Origin: an uncultured Oscillospiraceae bacterium | GTDB lineage: Bacteria; Bacillota; Clostridia; Oscillospirales; Oscillospiraceae | Length of the DNA: 11,943 bases | Direction of reading: 5' to 3' | NCBI GenBank assembly: GCA_947627085.1 | Contig: CANQUO010000052.1 | Location: 1 to 11,943, forward strand | Part shown: piece after piece, positions 11,372-11,943 of the stretch | Layout: each line of letters begins with the position of its first letter | Numbering within the stretch: position 1 is the first letter of the stretch | Made by a program: the position numbers and the translations under genes | Notes under the pieces: generated by a model | What the model was told of the DNA's origin: nothing | The model's database searches: none | The model's input: only the letters and a program-made list of their open reading frames with translations

Positions 11372-11943
11372 ATGGACGAGAGAGCGCTGGCGTATATAAA
11401 TCTCTTCGCGGTGCTGGGCGGGCTTTCGAAGCTGTGCGAGCTGGACGGGGAGTGCAAAAAGCTCATTGAAAACAAAAATATTTCCGTCGGCATAGCCGTG
11501 AAGGGCGGGCCGGAGGGGACCATAAGCTTCTCAGGCGGCGTCTGCACCGTCACCCCGGGCTGTGATAAGTGCGACATAAAGCTGCCCTTCGGCTCCTGCA
11601 AGAAGTTCAACGGCCTTATCGACGGGACGGTGACGCCGATACCATCGAAGGGCTTTACGAAGATCGGCTTTTTGCTTAATGAGTTTACGAAGCTCACAAA
11701 CAAGCTGACGGAGTATCTGCGGCCCACCGGCGACGCCCTTTCGGACCCCGCCTTTTTTGAGATAAGCACCAACATCATGTTCCACCTCATTCTGGACGCC
11801 ATAGCCCAGGTCGGCGACGAGGACAAGGTGGGCCGGGCCTCGGCCTCCTATGTGGTGGACGGGGACGTGAAGATAAGCATCGACGGCGGCCCCGAGGGGT
11901 ATATACACGCCCACGGCCACCGGCTGACGGCTGTGCACACGCC
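11372..11943 (+). CDS. Uncharacterised protein with repeated GGPEG motif, N-terminal part (runs off window)
   Basis: The frame is open to the window end (190 full codons). It starts MDERALAYINLFAVLGGLSKLCELD. Two adjacent ATGs exist (11369 and 11372). The second is preferred because GGAGG at 11360-11364 is then 7 nt away rather than 4. The protein has a helical start, then a strand-rich part with KGGPEGTISFSGG (44-56), a cysteine cluster (C58, C64, C67, C76), a mid helix (SDPAFFEISTNIMFHLILDAIAQVGD), then a second DGGPEGYIHAHG (171-182). The two GGPEG blocks align (GGPEGxIxxxG), pointing to an internal duplication. The alternation of short strands and helices is reminiscent of SCP2-like lipid-binding domains, but that is only an impression. 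It is soluble, without a signal peptide. Function not assigned. Confidence 0.8.
   Translation, partial: MDERALAYINLFAVLGGLSKLCELDGECKKLIENKNISVGIAVKGGPEGTISFSGGVCTVTPGCDKCDIKLPFGSCKKFNGLIDGTVTPIPSKGFTKIGFLLNEFTKLTNKLTEYLRPTGDALSDPAFFEISTNIMFHLILDAIAQVGDEDKVGRASASYVVDGDVKISIDGGPEGYIHAHGHRLTAVHT

Overview
The window is a GC-rich bacterial chromosome segment, most likely from a Gram-positive anaerobe of the Eubacteriales (Oscillospiraceae-like). The indications are the gene set (phosphate acetyltransferase, a LytTR/GHKL two-component pair, a DUF3842 protein, a split ThrE-type exporter, bacterial glycogen synthase), strong GGAGG ribosome binding sites, and well-formed sigma-A promoters with 17-bp spacers. 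This taxonomic placement is inference from gene content and style, not from a search. No rRNA, tRNA, CRISPR array, transposase or phage gene was seen.

Layout. (1) 1-228: 3' end of pta. (2) 229-663: a long non-coding stretch holding a four-hairpin element (copy A), a further hairpin, and a promoter at 601-629. (3) 664-3244, plus strand: LytTR response regulator, GHKL sensor kinase and DUF3842 protein as one operon. (4) 3281-3314: shared terminator, then on the minus strand a split threonine/serine-type exporter (yjjB-like and yjjP-like, 3319-4544). (5) 4603-5368: an AT-richer patch with a small TfoX-N-domain gene and several hairpins. (6) 5369-6802, minus: an NCS2/AzgA-type purine permease whose leader holds an intrinsic terminator. 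It is divergent from (7) 7095-8246, plus: a purine-type phosphoribosyltransferase and a flavoredoxin-like flavin reductase. (8) 8306-9079, minus: an SGNH/sialate-esterase-like hydrolase. (9) 9302-11020, plus: glycogen synthase with an unusual lysine-rich octapeptide-repeat tail. (10) 11030-11210: copy B of the four-hairpin element, then a terminator and promoter. (11) 11372-end: a partial gene of unknown function with an internal GGPEG repeat.

How the genes work together. The permease and phosphoribosyltransferase look like a divergent purine uptake and salvage pair. The two-component pair has the AgrC/AgrA domain style but no peptide-signal genes beside it. The metabolic genes (pta, glgA) are otherwise unlinked.

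The most interesting signal is the pair of non-coding elements that start 1 nt and 10 nt after the pta and glgA stop codons, in the same orientation. Both have the same order of four hairpins joined by the same short linker words (AACGTGCG, CTGCCGT, ACAAAAGG). Hairpin 1 is nearly identical in the two copies. Hairpin 2 is unrelated in sequence but perfectly or nearly perfectly paired in both. The outer stem of hairpin 3 differs at three consecutive base pairs, all compensated. That pattern suggests selection on structure, as in a structured RNA or structured repeat family. I do not recognise it as a named family.
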